64,000 bases of DNA from contig SUYR01000001.1 of assembly GCA_015060335.1 (NCBI GenBank), forward strand, positions 82,466 through 146,465, given 5' to 3'. A model generated the notes under the pieces. The model saw nothing but the letters and a program-made list of their open reading frames with translations. It had not been told where the DNA came from and did no database searches. Position 1 is the stretch's first letter. Each line of letters begins with the position of its first letter. The DNA is from Bacteroidales bacterium (GTDB lineage Bacteria > Bacteroidota > Bacteroidia > Bacteroidales > UBA932). Positions 47,801-56,745 of the stretch are shown here, piece after piece. Both the position numbers and the translations under genes were made by a program.

Positions 47801-48180
47801 CAGGTAACGCATGGCTCTGGCAGTACGAAGGACGTTGGACTCCTGAAAAGTATGCGGCAGGTGAGAAGATCACATATCCGCGTGCAATATACAATCCGAC
47901 AACTTCTGACAACAACTTCCTTCAGAGTGACTACTGGATGGTATCTACCAACCATTTCAAGCTCAAGAATGTCGAGCTCGGCTATACATTCAACGTGAAG
48001 AAGGGAGTTCTCAGCAAGCTCCAGGTGCAGTCACTCAGAGTCTTCATGAATGCCAATAACGTTCATACATTCAAGAATGACCTGACTCCTTACGGAATTG
48101 ACCCTGAGACCACAGACGGAAGCGCATATGTATATCCTCTTACAAGAGTTGTCACTTTCGGTCTGAATCTGCGTTTCTAA
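44899..48180 (+). CDS. SusC/RagA-family TonB-dependent transporter
   Basis: CarboxypepD_reg-like NGVVQDDNGEPLFGAFVVEKGTTNGTSTDFDGKFTL, MEEVVVTAF, ILKDASSTAVYGVRGANGVIIVTTKRG. Confidence 0.97.
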   Translation: MTKSLKLFLLGCIMLLGGVIASPLYAQSRTVNGVVQDDNGEPLFGAFVVEKGTTNGTSTDFDGKFTLTVASGAVLEFQFIGFRTQEIPVGNQDNFLIKMETDENLMEEVVVTAFATQKKINVTGAISSVNGNDLVAAPVANISNALLGNTPGVSGLQTSGEPGRNEANIYVRGVSTYGESTPLIIIDGVEQASEQAFSAFNAMDANEIASISVLKDASSTAVYGVRGANGVIIVTTKRGNVGKPTISASANFGLTAATHLQEGTTAYEYALFRNEAIRNEQKSYAGTDVLNANIFDDYDLWKFKNNRDFTPQEVDGMTQLTPEQKEQLKNTPALYYASRNLYKEQFNRVAPQYQANVNISGGTDRVKYFVSFGYFRQEGITSDVEYYGSQTGSTFNRYNFRSNFDINITDNLKITINSAGQFGETTGPGNVDDPYNMSERYKIIMQYIYDSNPFISPGIIDGKLISGFSGTTSLIQNPLATKVDSKIGMQNALHNLLKSGSGTIFNSLLDNSIKLDHTMDYIHPNLKVYMTVSYQDNYNRYVKFAPSIPSYTVQRSLENPNVLEFFGGSMGAGSFSSYGYSNWNKLYMDAGVSWHESYGKHNISALLLGKASRYTMPGDSYHVPSGIMGFVGRVTYNYDDRYMLEVNAGYNGTEQFAEGKRFGLFPAISAGWVPTKEKWFPKNDILTFIKIRGSYGEVGNDRLGGSRRYYYLPNTYNLNQGGYYLGNSNGSNKNSYYYGATEGVLGNPDITWERSRKYDAGIETKFFSDRLSVDFDYFYEKRDNILTTLGIIPGIYGVPGSAVPPANVGITQNQGYEFVVNWSDQIGDLMYTIGADLSWTRNKIIYKAEANNPHPWMSATGHAIGQRFGLVSDGLYNTPEELANRPYNTYTSNRATLGDIRYKDLDGDGLINQNDIAPIGFPNHAQYHFNVKLHLAYKGFDIRMLFTGSANGSYYLNSGYTMPFFKNAGNAWLWQYEGRWTPEKYAAGEKITYPRAIYNPTTSDNNFLQSDYWMVSTNHFKLKNVELGYTFNVKKGVLSKLQVQSLRVFMNANNVHTFKNDLTPYGIDPETTDGSAYVYPLTRVVTFGLNLRF

Positions 48181-48189
48181 ACTAAATGA

Positions 48190-50046
48190 ATGAACAAGAT
48201 GAAAAATATAATTAAAATATCGGCAGTTCTCGGTCTTCTTGCCCTGACCTCGTGCGACTTCTTCCTTCAGAAGCCGGACACTACAGGTACGGTGGACCGT
48301 GATGCTGTCTTCGGCACGAAGAAGAATGCCGAGGCGGCTTTGATGTCCTGCTATTCAAATGCCTTGATTCATGGTCTTCCTGGAGGTCTGGGATATACCC
48401 ACGGCACTCTTGGAGCTATTTCCGGTGAGATCAACAGAGGTGCCAGCTGGCATGGAACTTATGTCATTACAGAGCAGGGCCTCAACGTAAACGGAGCCGG
48501 ATCGGACGCAACAGACAGAAGCAACGGCTCAAGTGCAGGATCAGAAAACTATGCAAAGAACTGGAGTGTCATCCGCCAGTGCTTCATTGTAAAGGAAAAT
48601 ATCGACAAGGTGGCTGACATGACCCAGGAAGAGAAGGATGTCATCAAGGCAGAAGTCACTGCTCTGATTGCGTACAGATATATGGGTATGTTCTACCGTT
48701 TCGGCGGTGTTCCTAAGGTAACCAAGTCTTTCCTGGCAACAGACGACCTCACAGCAGGCCGTGAGACTCTTGAAAATACTCTGCAGTACATCATTGACCT
48801 TTGCGATGAGGCTTATCCGGGTCTCCCTGCAAAATGGGACAATGCAAATACCGGCCGTATGACTCAGGGTGCTGTGCTTGCGATCAAGGCAAGGGCTCTG
48901 ATGTTTGCTGCGCGACCTCTGTTCAACAGCGCCACTCCATATCTGGACAACGGCGAGCTGAACAATCTCATCTGCTTCGGCAATGTTGACAAGGAACGTT
49001 GGAAGGCTGCAATCGACGCAAACGAGGATGTGCTTGAGTGGGCATCAGCTAACGGTGTGGCACTGATCAACACCGGAGGAACTCCTAACACCAAGGCATT
49101 TGAGGACTATGCTACAGCAACCTCAACTCCTGCAAACAAGGAAATCATCCTGGCCTATAAGAACAACAGTTCATCTCAGGACTACAGTACTTACGTATTC
49201 CTTTATAATAACTGCTCGGCTTACTGGACATGGAACCGTTTCGACTCAGGCGAGTCAGGTCTCCTTTCCAACCATATAAAGCTGTATTATAAGAACGACG
49301 GTACAGAGATGAGCTGGCCATCTTTGGGAGATGCTGCTCCAAGACAGGGATCGGACTGGCTTGAGAATGTTGCCGCAATCGAACCGAGAGCTCTGGCAGA
49401 CATCAAGTTCGCCGGTCACGATGCGATGAACAATCCTGGAGACACCAAGTGGACCAGCCTGGGATGGGGACGTAACGGCTACGACGGAAAGATCGGCATG
49501 GGTGACGCTTTCCCTAACAGCGTAGGAGGATCGGACAAGGGTCAGCTTTCAGGAGAAAGAACCAAGTTCTATTACAAGGCAGGCTCAAGAACATGGTTTG
49601 AGTTCCCTCTCTTCCGTCTGGCAGAGACTTATCTCAACCTCGCTGAGGCATACAATGAGTATGGCAATCCTGAAAAGGCTCTTGAGAATCTCAACAAGGT
49701 GCACAACCGTGCAGGTCTTCCATCCATCGCAGAAAAGGATCAGGCTAAACTCAGGAAGATCATTCAGAGAGAGAAGGCTATCGAGTTCTTCAGTGAGAAT
49801 CACAGATATTTCGATGTGAAGCACTGGAAACACGAGGATATCGCGAAGGGAATCTGCGGCGGCTCGATGCGTGGATTTACATTCAACATCAAGGCCGGTG
49901 CAACTTGGCCATATGATAAGAGCAAGATTGACACATATTGGGAAGCAGAATACTATCAGTCTTTCTGGTCTCCATCAATGTTCCTCGAGCCTTTCCCTCA
50001 GACTGAGGTGAACAAGGGAACAATCACTCAGAATCCAGGTTATTAA
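48190..50046 (+). CDS. RagB/SusD-family lipoprotein
   Basis: Lipobox LTSC, FRLAETYLNLAEAYNEYGNPEKALENLNKVHNRAGLPSI, IIQREKAIEFFSENHRYFDVKHW. Confidence 0.96.
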   Translation: MNKMKNIIKISAVLGLLALTSCDFFLQKPDTTGTVDRDAVFGTKKNAEAALMSCYSNALIHGLPGGLGYTHGTLGAISGEINRGASWHGTYVITEQGLNVNGAGSDATDRSNGSSAGSENYAKNWSVIRQCFIVKENIDKVADMTQEEKDVIKAEVTALIAYRYMGMFYRFGGVPKVTKSFLATDDLTAGRETLENTLQYIIDLCDEAYPGLPAKWDNANTGRMTQGAVLAIKARALMFAARPLFNSATPYLDNGELNNLICFGNVDKERWKAAIDANEDVLEWASANGVALINTGGTPNTKAFEDYATATSTPANKEIILAYKNNSSSQDYSTYVFLYNNCSAYWTWNRFDSGESGLLSNHIKLYYKNDGTEMSWPSLGDAAPRQGSDWLENVAAIEPRALADIKFAGHDAMNNPGDTKWTSLGWGRNGYDGKIGMGDAFPNSVGGSDKGQLSGERTKFYYKAGSRTWFEFPLFRLAETYLNLAEAYNEYGNPEKALENLNKVHNRAGLPSIAEKDQAKLRKIIQREKAIEFFSENHRYFDVKHWKHEDIAKGICGGSMRGFTFNIKAGATWPYDKSKIDTYWEAEYYQSFWSPSMFLEPFPQTEVNKGTITQNPGY

Positions 50047-50059
50047 AATTCAGAAGACA

Positions 50060-52870
50060 ATGAGAAAACAGAATATATTCAGATGTCTCACTCTGCTGAG
50101 TACATCGATACTGATTTCCACAGGCCTGGCGGCCCAGGATGCTTCCGGATCGCTGTCGGCTGATGCTGTGTCAACTGTGACCGGAGATGAACTGTACCAT
50201 ATCCAGACATCAAACCTCTCAAACACTTGGGTCGGTATGTTACCTGGACTGACAGTGATTCAGGGAAACGGCGCTGTGGGATATGACAATGCCCAGTGGC
50301 TCATCCGTGGCGTAGGCAGCTACGGATCGGGCACATGGAATTCGGCAAAGATCTTTGTTGACGGCTTTGAAGTGAACTCGGAGTATCTTGTATCGCTCTC
50401 TCCATCAGAGATCGAGAGTGTGTCCATCCTCAAGGACGGAGCTGCTCTTGCAATCTACGGAGACCGCGGAGCAAACGGTATCATCAAGATCGAAACCAAG
50501 AGAGGCAAGATCGGTCCTGCGACCGTGACTGCCAAGGTCCGCTATGGTGCGACCACTCCTAATGTGCTCAACAAGCCTCTTGATTCATATAATTTCGCCA
50601 AACTTTACAATCAGGCTGTCTCAAATGACAACGGCAGAGTATGGACACCATATTACTCTGAAGAGCAGCTCAAGGCTTATCAGACCGGTGAAGGCGTAAA
50701 TGTAGATTGGTATGATGAGGTCCTCCGCAAGGCTGGCTCGTATGTTGACGGAGACGTGATCTTCAACGGAGGCAACGAGAATGCACGTTACAATGTGAAT
50801 CTCGGATACCTCAACACTCAGGGACTTTTCGGAGCAAAGAATACCGACAGCACCAAGAATCTCGGATATGAGAAATATAATATCCGTGCCAACCTCGATT
50901 TCAATATCATGAAGATCTTCGAGTTCAGAGTGGACTTCAGCGGTAGGATCGAGCAGCGCAGAAGACCTAACTATGGTGTGACCGATCTTTTCAGTGATCT
51001 TGCACGCACACCTTCAAATGCGTACAATATCTATGATGACAAGCAGCTCGGTCATCTGTCAGGAACCTCGATCTATCCGAACAACCCATACGGCTCTGCA
51101 AATGCACTCGGATGGTACTCTCAGAAGGCAAGAGCCCTTCAGGGTAACTTCCAGCTCAGAGAGAAGCTTGACATCATCACTCCTGGTCTCTACCTCGAGG
51201 AAGCATTCTCTTTCTACAGCTACACCTTGAGTACATACAGCAAGACCAGAGACTATGCACGTTATTTCAACGGCAATACCACTACAACCAACCAGACAAC
51301 CTCTCTGACAGCCAGCGGCTACGGCTCAGCAGGTATGCAGGACTGGAAACAGGGACGTATCACTGTGGGTTATGACCGCAATTTCGACAAGCACTCTGTA
51401 TCGGCAGCTGTAAATTATGACATCTCTGCATACAAGGGCAATGATTTCTATACATACAAGGTGAATTATCTGAACCTTAACGGAATCGTTGACTATAATT
51501 ACGACAGCCGATATGTGGCACAGCTCGCTTTCTCATACTTCGGAAACGATGCCTTTGCACCTGGTAACAGATGGCATTTCTATCCGTCAGCGTCATTCGC
51601 ATGGGTGGCATCCAATGAGGACTTCCTCAAGAGCTGCACATGGGTTGACTTCCTCAAGGTTAGGGCATCATTCGGTATGGCAGGAGCATCAGAGTCCAAT
51701 GCTACATCAGTGCTTTCCAACTTCTCGACAAACGGACGTTACCTCTTCAAGGACTACTATACCAGCAGTTATATCGGAGCATTCTACATCGGTCCTAACG
51801 GCGGTACAGACAACGGCTCGCTTGTGCCTATGTTCATAAGCAATCCGAATGTGGTTCCTGAAATGAGCATGAAATACAATGTCGGAATTGAGGCAACTCT
51901 CTTCAAGGGTCTGAACATCACTGTTGATGCATATCTCGACAAGAGAAGCAACATCCTCACGCTTGACAGCAACAGGATGGCATACTACGGCAAGCAGTAT
52001 GTGTTCTCTAACGTAGGAGAGATGACTAACCGAGGATTCGAGGCGTCAGCGATCTACAACGGCAAGAGCGGAGACTTCTCATACAGAGTCAACGGTATGG
52101 TTTCCTTCACAAGGAATACGATCGACTATATGGCTGAGGCAAAACCAGCAAATGCATTCAGTGCAAAGACAGGACGTCCTTATGGAACATATATAGGTCT
52201 TGAGGCTGAGAGATTCTACGATGTCAGCGACTTCGACAGTGAAGGAAATCTCAAGCTCGGCATCCCTACACCGGCTTTCGGCTCGGTACAGCCGGGAGAC
52301 GTGAAGTACCGTGACCTTGACAAGAACGGCGTTGTTGACCAGAATGACGTGACTGCTATCGGCAAGTCTCCATATCCGGAGTGGTATTTCAGCTTCGGTG
52401 GAAAGGTGGCTTGGAAGGGATTTGACCTTGAGGTCCTCTTCCAGGGAGCAGCCGGAGCATCTGTGAACATTCTTGACAACAAGAATCAGGTGATGGCATT
52501 TGTCAACAACGGTAATGCATATGAGATTGCAAAGAACGCATGGGCATATTATCCTGAGCAGGGTATCGACACGAGGGCTACCGCAACATATCCACGTCTT
52601 ACCACACAGAGCAACGAGAACAACTATCAGACAAGCTCGATGTGGGTCAAGAATGCGGACTACCTCAAACTGAGAAATCTCGAGCTTGGATACAATATCA
52701 ATGCTCTCAGGCTTCAGAAGGCAGGAATCGACAACTTCAGAGTATATCTGAGCGCTCAGAACCTTCTTACCATCAGCGGACTTCTCAAGCACTACAACAT
52801 GGACCCTGAAAGAATCAGCGGCTATCCTACAATCAAATCCTACAACGTAGGCGTATCGATTACCTTCTAA
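50060..52870 (+). CDS. SusC-like TonB-dependent transporter lacking the N-terminal CarboxypepD_reg-like domain
   Basis: Signal peptide is followed almost directly by plug domain (VSTVTGDELYHIQTSNLSNTWVGMLPGLTVIQG...ILKDGAALAIYGDRGANGIIKIETKRG). Full-length SusC-like barrel. Confidence 0.94.
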   Translation: MRKQNIFRCLTLLSTSILISTGLAAQDASGSLSADAVSTVTGDELYHIQTSNLSNTWVGMLPGLTVIQGNGAVGYDNAQWLIRGVGSYGSGTWNSAKIFVDGFEVNSEYLVSLSPSEIESVSILKDGAALAIYGDRGANGIIKIETKRGKIGPATVTAKVRYGATTPNVLNKPLDSYNFAKLYNQAVSNDNGRVWTPYYSEEQLKAYQTGEGVNVDWYDEVLRKAGSYVDGDVIFNGGNENARYNVNLGYLNTQGLFGAKNTDSTKNLGYEKYNIRANLDFNIMKIFEFRVDFSGRIEQRRRPNYGVTDLFSDLARTPSNAYNIYDDKQLGHLSGTSIYPNNPYGSANALGWYSQKARALQGNFQLREKLDIITPGLYLEEAFSFYSYTLSTYSKTRDYARYFNGNTTTTNQTTSLTASGYGSAGMQDWKQGRITVGYDRNFDKHSVSAAVNYDISAYKGNDFYTYKVNYLNLNGIVDYNYDSRYVAQLAFSYFGNDAFAPGNRWHFYPSASFAWVASNEDFLKSCTWVDFLKVRASFGMAGASESNATSVLSNFSTNGRYLFKDYYTSSYIGAFYIGPNGGTDNGSLVPMFISNPNVVPEMSMKYNVGIEATLFKGLNITVDAYLDKRSNILTLDSNRMAYYGKQYVFSNVGEMTNRGFEASAIYNGKSGDFSYRVNGMVSFTRNTIDYMAEAKPANAFSAKTGRPYGTYIGLEAERFYDVSDFDSEGNLKLGIPTPAFGSVQPGDVKYRDLDKNGVVDQNDVTAIGKSPYPEWYFSFGGKVAWKGFDLEVLFQGAAGASVNILDNKNQVMAFVNNGNAYEIAKNAWAYYPEQGIDTRATATYPRLTTQSNENNYQTSSMWVKNADYLKLRNLELGYNINALRLQKAGIDNFRVYLSAQNLLTISGLLKHYNMDPERISGYPTIKSYNVGVSITF

Positions 52871-52882
52871 AGAATGCAGATT

Positions 52883-54541
52883 ATGAAAATAAGAACAATA
52901 TTATCCGCTTTTGTGATTGCATTGGTATCATCTGCCTGCAGTGATTTCCTCAATACAAGTGTTGACCGCAACTCGACAGGAGAGACGATAGCCACAAACT
53001 ACAGCTCTATCTGGGGCTTCGGCAGGGCATTCTACACTCCTATCGGATATGGTTTCGGAATGATCGACAGCAACATATTCGCAACTGCATCAGATGAGGC
53101 GCAGCAGACATCTGCACAATCAACTGTAATCTATTTCAACAAAGGTATGCTGAACGAGAATGTAAACCCTCTGTTCACATACTACAGAAACTATTATGAG
53201 GGCATCCGTGCCGCAAACTTCTTCCTTGACTATGTGGGAGACGGAAAAGGTGAGCAGATGCTTGCCCATAACCGTAACCTCGTTACGGACAAGGTGAATT
53301 ATGAACGTGACCTTCAGTCACTTGCATGGTTCAAGGCTGAGGCTCATGTTGCCAAGGCTTACTATTACTCGGAGCTGGCAAAGATGTATGGCGGTGTCCC
53401 TATCGTGGAGTCGTTCGTTGACGACGGTACAATGATCAAACGTTCTTCATATGAAGATGTAGTTGATTATATCGTACGCGAGATTGACGACTACAAGTCT
53501 GAGCTTGCCCTCAACTGGGATGAATTCAAGGACCGCGAGGGACGTTTCACCCTTGGTGTAGCCCTTGCAATCAAGGCCCGCACCCTTCTTTATGCCGCAT
53601 CGCCTCTCCATAATCCTGAGAACGATGTCAAGAAGTGGGAAGCAGCGGCTGCTGCGGCAAACGAACTGATCGGCAATTCGGACCTCGGCTATGCTTTGGC
53701 TGACAGTTATGGCTCATACTTCATCGGCGGAAATCCACTTACAAGCCCTGAGACCATATATGCAGTCCGCAGATCTCAGTCAAACAACATGGAGAAGAAC
53801 AACTATCCTATCGCCACACAGGGCGGTAAGAGCGGTGCGACTCCTACCCATAATCTTGTTGCTGCATATGAATATATCGGCACACCTGATCCTACAGATC
53901 CTTATGCAAACCGTGACCCGCGTCTTGCTGCGTCAATCGTGACTAACGGAAGCACATGGAACGGCCGTGTCATCGACCAGTCTGCGGGTGGAAGCGACGA
54001 TATGTCAAAGGCGAATGCAAGCCGTACAGGATATTATCTCAAGAAGTTCCTTACAGACAACCTCAATCTTCAGCAGGGTCAGGCTGCACAGCACAACTGG
54101 GTGGCTTACCGTTGGGCGGAAGTCCTTCTCAACTATGCAGAGGCAATGAACGAGGCTTATGGTCCGGATGCTATTCCTGCAGGTTATACAATGTCTGCAA
54201 GAGCGGCGCTTCAGCAGGTAAGAGACCGTGCAAGTACAAAGCTTCCTAAGGTTTCGGCTGCTGACAAGGACTCGTTCCGCGAGGCTGTAAAGCGCGAGAG
54301 AAGGGTGGAACTTGCATTTGAGGATCACCGTTATTGGGACCTCCTCCGCTGGAAGGATGCTATGGACGTGCTCAACAAGCCGGTGCTTGGTGTAGCGGTT
54401 ACAAAGACAGAAAACGGCTGGAGCTATGAGGTGAAGGAAGTGGCTACACGTACTTTCCACGAGAGAAATTACTACCTGCCGTTCCTCCGTTCGGAAATCG
54501 AGAACTCTAACAACACATTGGAACAGAACCCGAATTATTAA
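52883..54541 (+). CDS. RagB/SusD-family lipoprotein
   Basis: Lipobox VSSAC, YRWAEVLLNYAEAMNEAYG...RAALQQVRDRAS, VKRERRVELAFEDHRYWDLLRWKDA. The ORF is open from 52874. Confidence 0.95.
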   Translation: MKIRTILSAFVIALVSSACSDFLNTSVDRNSTGETIATNYSSIWGFGRAFYTPIGYGFGMIDSNIFATASDEAQQTSAQSTVIYFNKGMLNENVNPLFTYYRNYYEGIRAANFFLDYVGDGKGEQMLAHNRNLVTDKVNYERDLQSLAWFKAEAHVAKAYYYSELAKMYGGVPIVESFVDDGTMIKRSSYEDVVDYIVREIDDYKSELALNWDEFKDREGRFTLGVALAIKARTLLYAASPLHNPENDVKKWEAAAAAANELIGNSDLGYALADSYGSYFIGGNPLTSPETIYAVRRSQSNNMEKNNYPIATQGGKSGATPTHNLVAAYEYIGTPDPTDPYANRDPRLAASIVTNGSTWNGRVIDQSAGGSDDMSKANASRTGYYLKKFLTDNLNLQQGQAAQHNWVAYRWAEVLLNYAEAMNEAYGPDAIPAGYTMSARAALQQVRDRASTKLPKVSAADKDSFREAVKRERRVELAFEDHRYWDLLRWKDAMDVLNKPVLGVAVTKTENGWSYEVKEVATRTFHERNYYLPFLRSEIENSNNTLEQNPNY

Positions 54542-54550
54542 TAACTTGAT

Positions 54551-55093
54551 ATGAGAAAGATTTTATTTTCAATTATGTCCATCTGCTGCCTCTTTGCTCT
54601 TGCTTCATGCGCAAAGGGTGATGGTGACAAGGATTACGGCATAGAGAAGGTGTATATACCTCAGTCTATGGCTGACGGCGGTATCACCAATATCTACAAT
54701 GTCCCTTCAGGAGATGGAGAATACACATATAACTTCTCCATCGGGGATGCCACAGTAGAGGTCTTCCTTGGAGTTCTCCGTTCAGGAAAGCAGTCAGGCG
54801 ATGCCTTCACAGTAAATGTGGTGGTCAACGACGAATCCACTGCTGCACAGGCAACAAAGAACAAGGCAGAGGTCATGCCTGAAAACCTGTATGAACTGCC
54901 TTCACAGGTAAAGGTGGATGCCGGTACAAACGGCAAGACCTTCCACCTGAGTCTTGACAAGGCTGCACTTAAGGAATATGCTGGCAAGAAGCTCGTTCTC
55001 TGCATCGGCCTGGCAAGTCCTTCAAGATATGAACTCTCTGAGAAAGCCTCTGAAGTGACAGTATTGGTAGATGTTGACGCATTAAAACTTTAA
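54551..55093 (+). CDS. DUF1735-like lipoprotein
   Basis: Lipobox LASC; DUF1735-type pattern IGDATVEVFLGVLRSGKQSGDAFTVNVVVN. Position after SusD. Confidence 0.65.
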   Translation: MRKILFSIMSICCLFALASCAKGDGDKDYGIEKVYIPQSMADGGITNIYNVPSGDGEYTYNFSIGDATVEVFLGVLRSGKQSGDAFTVNVVVNDESTAAQATKNKAEVMPENLYELPSQVKVDAGTNGKTFHLSLDKAALKEYAGKKLVLCIGLASPSRYELSEKASEVTVLVDVDALKL

Positions 55094-55096
55094 CCT

Positions 55097-56740
55097 ATGA
55101 AAAGAATCATTACAGCAGCATTTGCTCTTCTGACTGCAGTCGGCATGAGTGCGCAGATCATCTCTGTTACTCCGTCTGCATCTAAAGTGAAGCAGTATGA
55201 TGCAATATTCTTCGAGGTCGTCCTTTCCGGAGAGTGGGATAACCCATATCTCCAGGAAGAGGCAGCCCTCGATATGGTGCTTGCTGCACCTTCAGGAAAG
55301 GAACTTGTACTTCCATGTTTTTATAGGTCAGGAGAGAGCGGAGCCGAGAGCACATGGGAAGCAAGATTTACCCCGCAGGAAAGAGGAAAATATACATATT
55401 TCTTCCGTTACAGCGAGGATGGCAAGGTTGTATCCGAGTCGGCTCCTGCAAAGTTCAGGTCCCGCAGAAGCAGACTTCAGGGTATGCTTCACGTACGCGA
55501 CAACTGGACTCTTGTATATGACAACGGCAAGCCTTTCAGAGGCGTAGGTATCAACCTTTGCTGGGAGTCCCGCACAGAGGATGATTCAAAGTTCTTCAGC
55601 GATCTTCACGAGCAGCATGACAGATTCAATTTCGACGCTATGCTTCCTGATTTCGCTCAGAACGGAGGAAACTTCACCCGTATGTGGATCTGCAACTGGA
55701 ATTTCCCTATTGACAGACAGGAAGGTTTCAACAACCACCGTTATACAGAAACCACAGAATATATGAATGAGAGTGCATGTGAGCGTCTCGACCATGTTCT
55801 TGACCTCTGCATGGACCTTGATATCAGGATCATGCTCTGCATGGGTCAGGGTAAGGTGGTGGCTGACCGTGCGTTCTTCAACTGCCCTGATGCAAAGACC
55901 CGCTACCGCAATTATCTCCGCTATATCGTGGCAAGATGGGGTTACAGTCCTGCAATCGGTATGTGGGAGCTCTTCAACGAGATAGACAATGTGCAGCATA
56001 ATGCTCCGGACGGAGTGATTCCGGCAGAGGAGATTGTGGCTTGGCATGATGAGATGAGTACCTATCTGGCTGCTCTGGATCCGTTCCACCATATCAGGAC
56101 AACATCGATTTCGCACCGTGATCTCGAGGGTCTGAACGACCTTGCAAACCTTGATATAAACCAGAAGCATATCTATAATGCAACTCATGTGGTTCCGGAG
56201 ACTATCGATGCATATTCGGCGAAGCATGGCAAACCATATATCGTAGGTGAAGTAGGATATGAATGGGACTGGTCGAAGAACTTCGATGACTTCGCAGACG
56301 GCATGAACATGGACTTCCGCAGAGCATTCTGGTATGGCCTGTTCAACCAGACTTCTGTTACACCTATGACATGGTGGTGGGAGTGGTTCGATGAGAACGG
56401 CACCATCCCTTATATGAAGAATGCCCGTCTGATCAGCGACTTGATGCTCAAGTCAGGCAAGGGCCGGTTCGAGAAGTTCCAGACAGTAAAGAACGGCAAG
56501 GCTGAGGCTTACGCAGTACGTTGCGGAAAAAGGACTTTCGTATATGTATATAACGGTAACGAGGAAGTTCTCGACAATATCAGCATCGAAATCGGAAAGA
56601 CAGGCAAGGTGAAGGTCTCGGCTCTTGACACCGAGAATGTGAAACTCGAAAAGCCTGTACGCATGGAATCGGACGGAACTCTCTCATTCGAGGGTTTCGG
56701 TCTTGAGAAATGGGAAGAAAAAGTATTTGTAATCAGATAG
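55097..56740 (+). CDS. DUF5060 plus GH5-like endo-glycosidase (probable beta-mannanase)
   Basis: N-terminal DUF5060-like Ig domain (WEARFTPQERGKYTYFFRYSEDGKVVSESAPAKF), then GH-A barrel with acid/base IGMWELFNEIDN and nucleophile YIVGEVGYEWDW. Confidence 0.8.
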   Translation: MKRIITAAFALLTAVGMSAQIISVTPSASKVKQYDAIFFEVVLSGEWDNPYLQEEAALDMVLAAPSGKELVLPCFYRSGESGAESTWEARFTPQERGKYTYFFRYSEDGKVVSESAPAKFRSRRSRLQGMLHVRDNWTLVYDNGKPFRGVGINLCWESRTEDDSKFFSDLHEQHDRFNFDAMLPDFAQNGGNFTRMWICNWNFPIDRQEGFNNHRYTETTEYMNESACERLDHVLDLCMDLDIRIMLCMGQGKVVADRAFFNCPDAKTRYRNYLRYIVARWGYSPAIGMWELFNEIDNVQHNAPDGVIPAEEIVAWHDEMSTYLAALDPFHHIRTTSISHRDLEGLNDLANLDINQKHIYNATHVVPETIDAYSAKHGKPYIVGEVGYEWDWSKNFDDFADGMNMDFRRAFWYGLFNQTSVTPMTWWWEWFDENGTIPYMKNARLISDLMLKSGKGRFEKFQTVKNGKAEAYAVRCGKRTFVYVYNGNEEVLDNISIEIGKTGKVKVSALDTENVKLEKPVRMESDGTLSFEGFGLEKWEEKVFVIR

Positions 56741-56745
56741 ACAGG

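Noticed and set aside
52079-52792. 237-aa minus-strand ORF opposite a SusC-like gene, and similar ones at 42457-43173, 24068-24712, 55586-56227, 18566-19150
   Set aside because: All are antisense to well-supported CDSs and show no domain signature.
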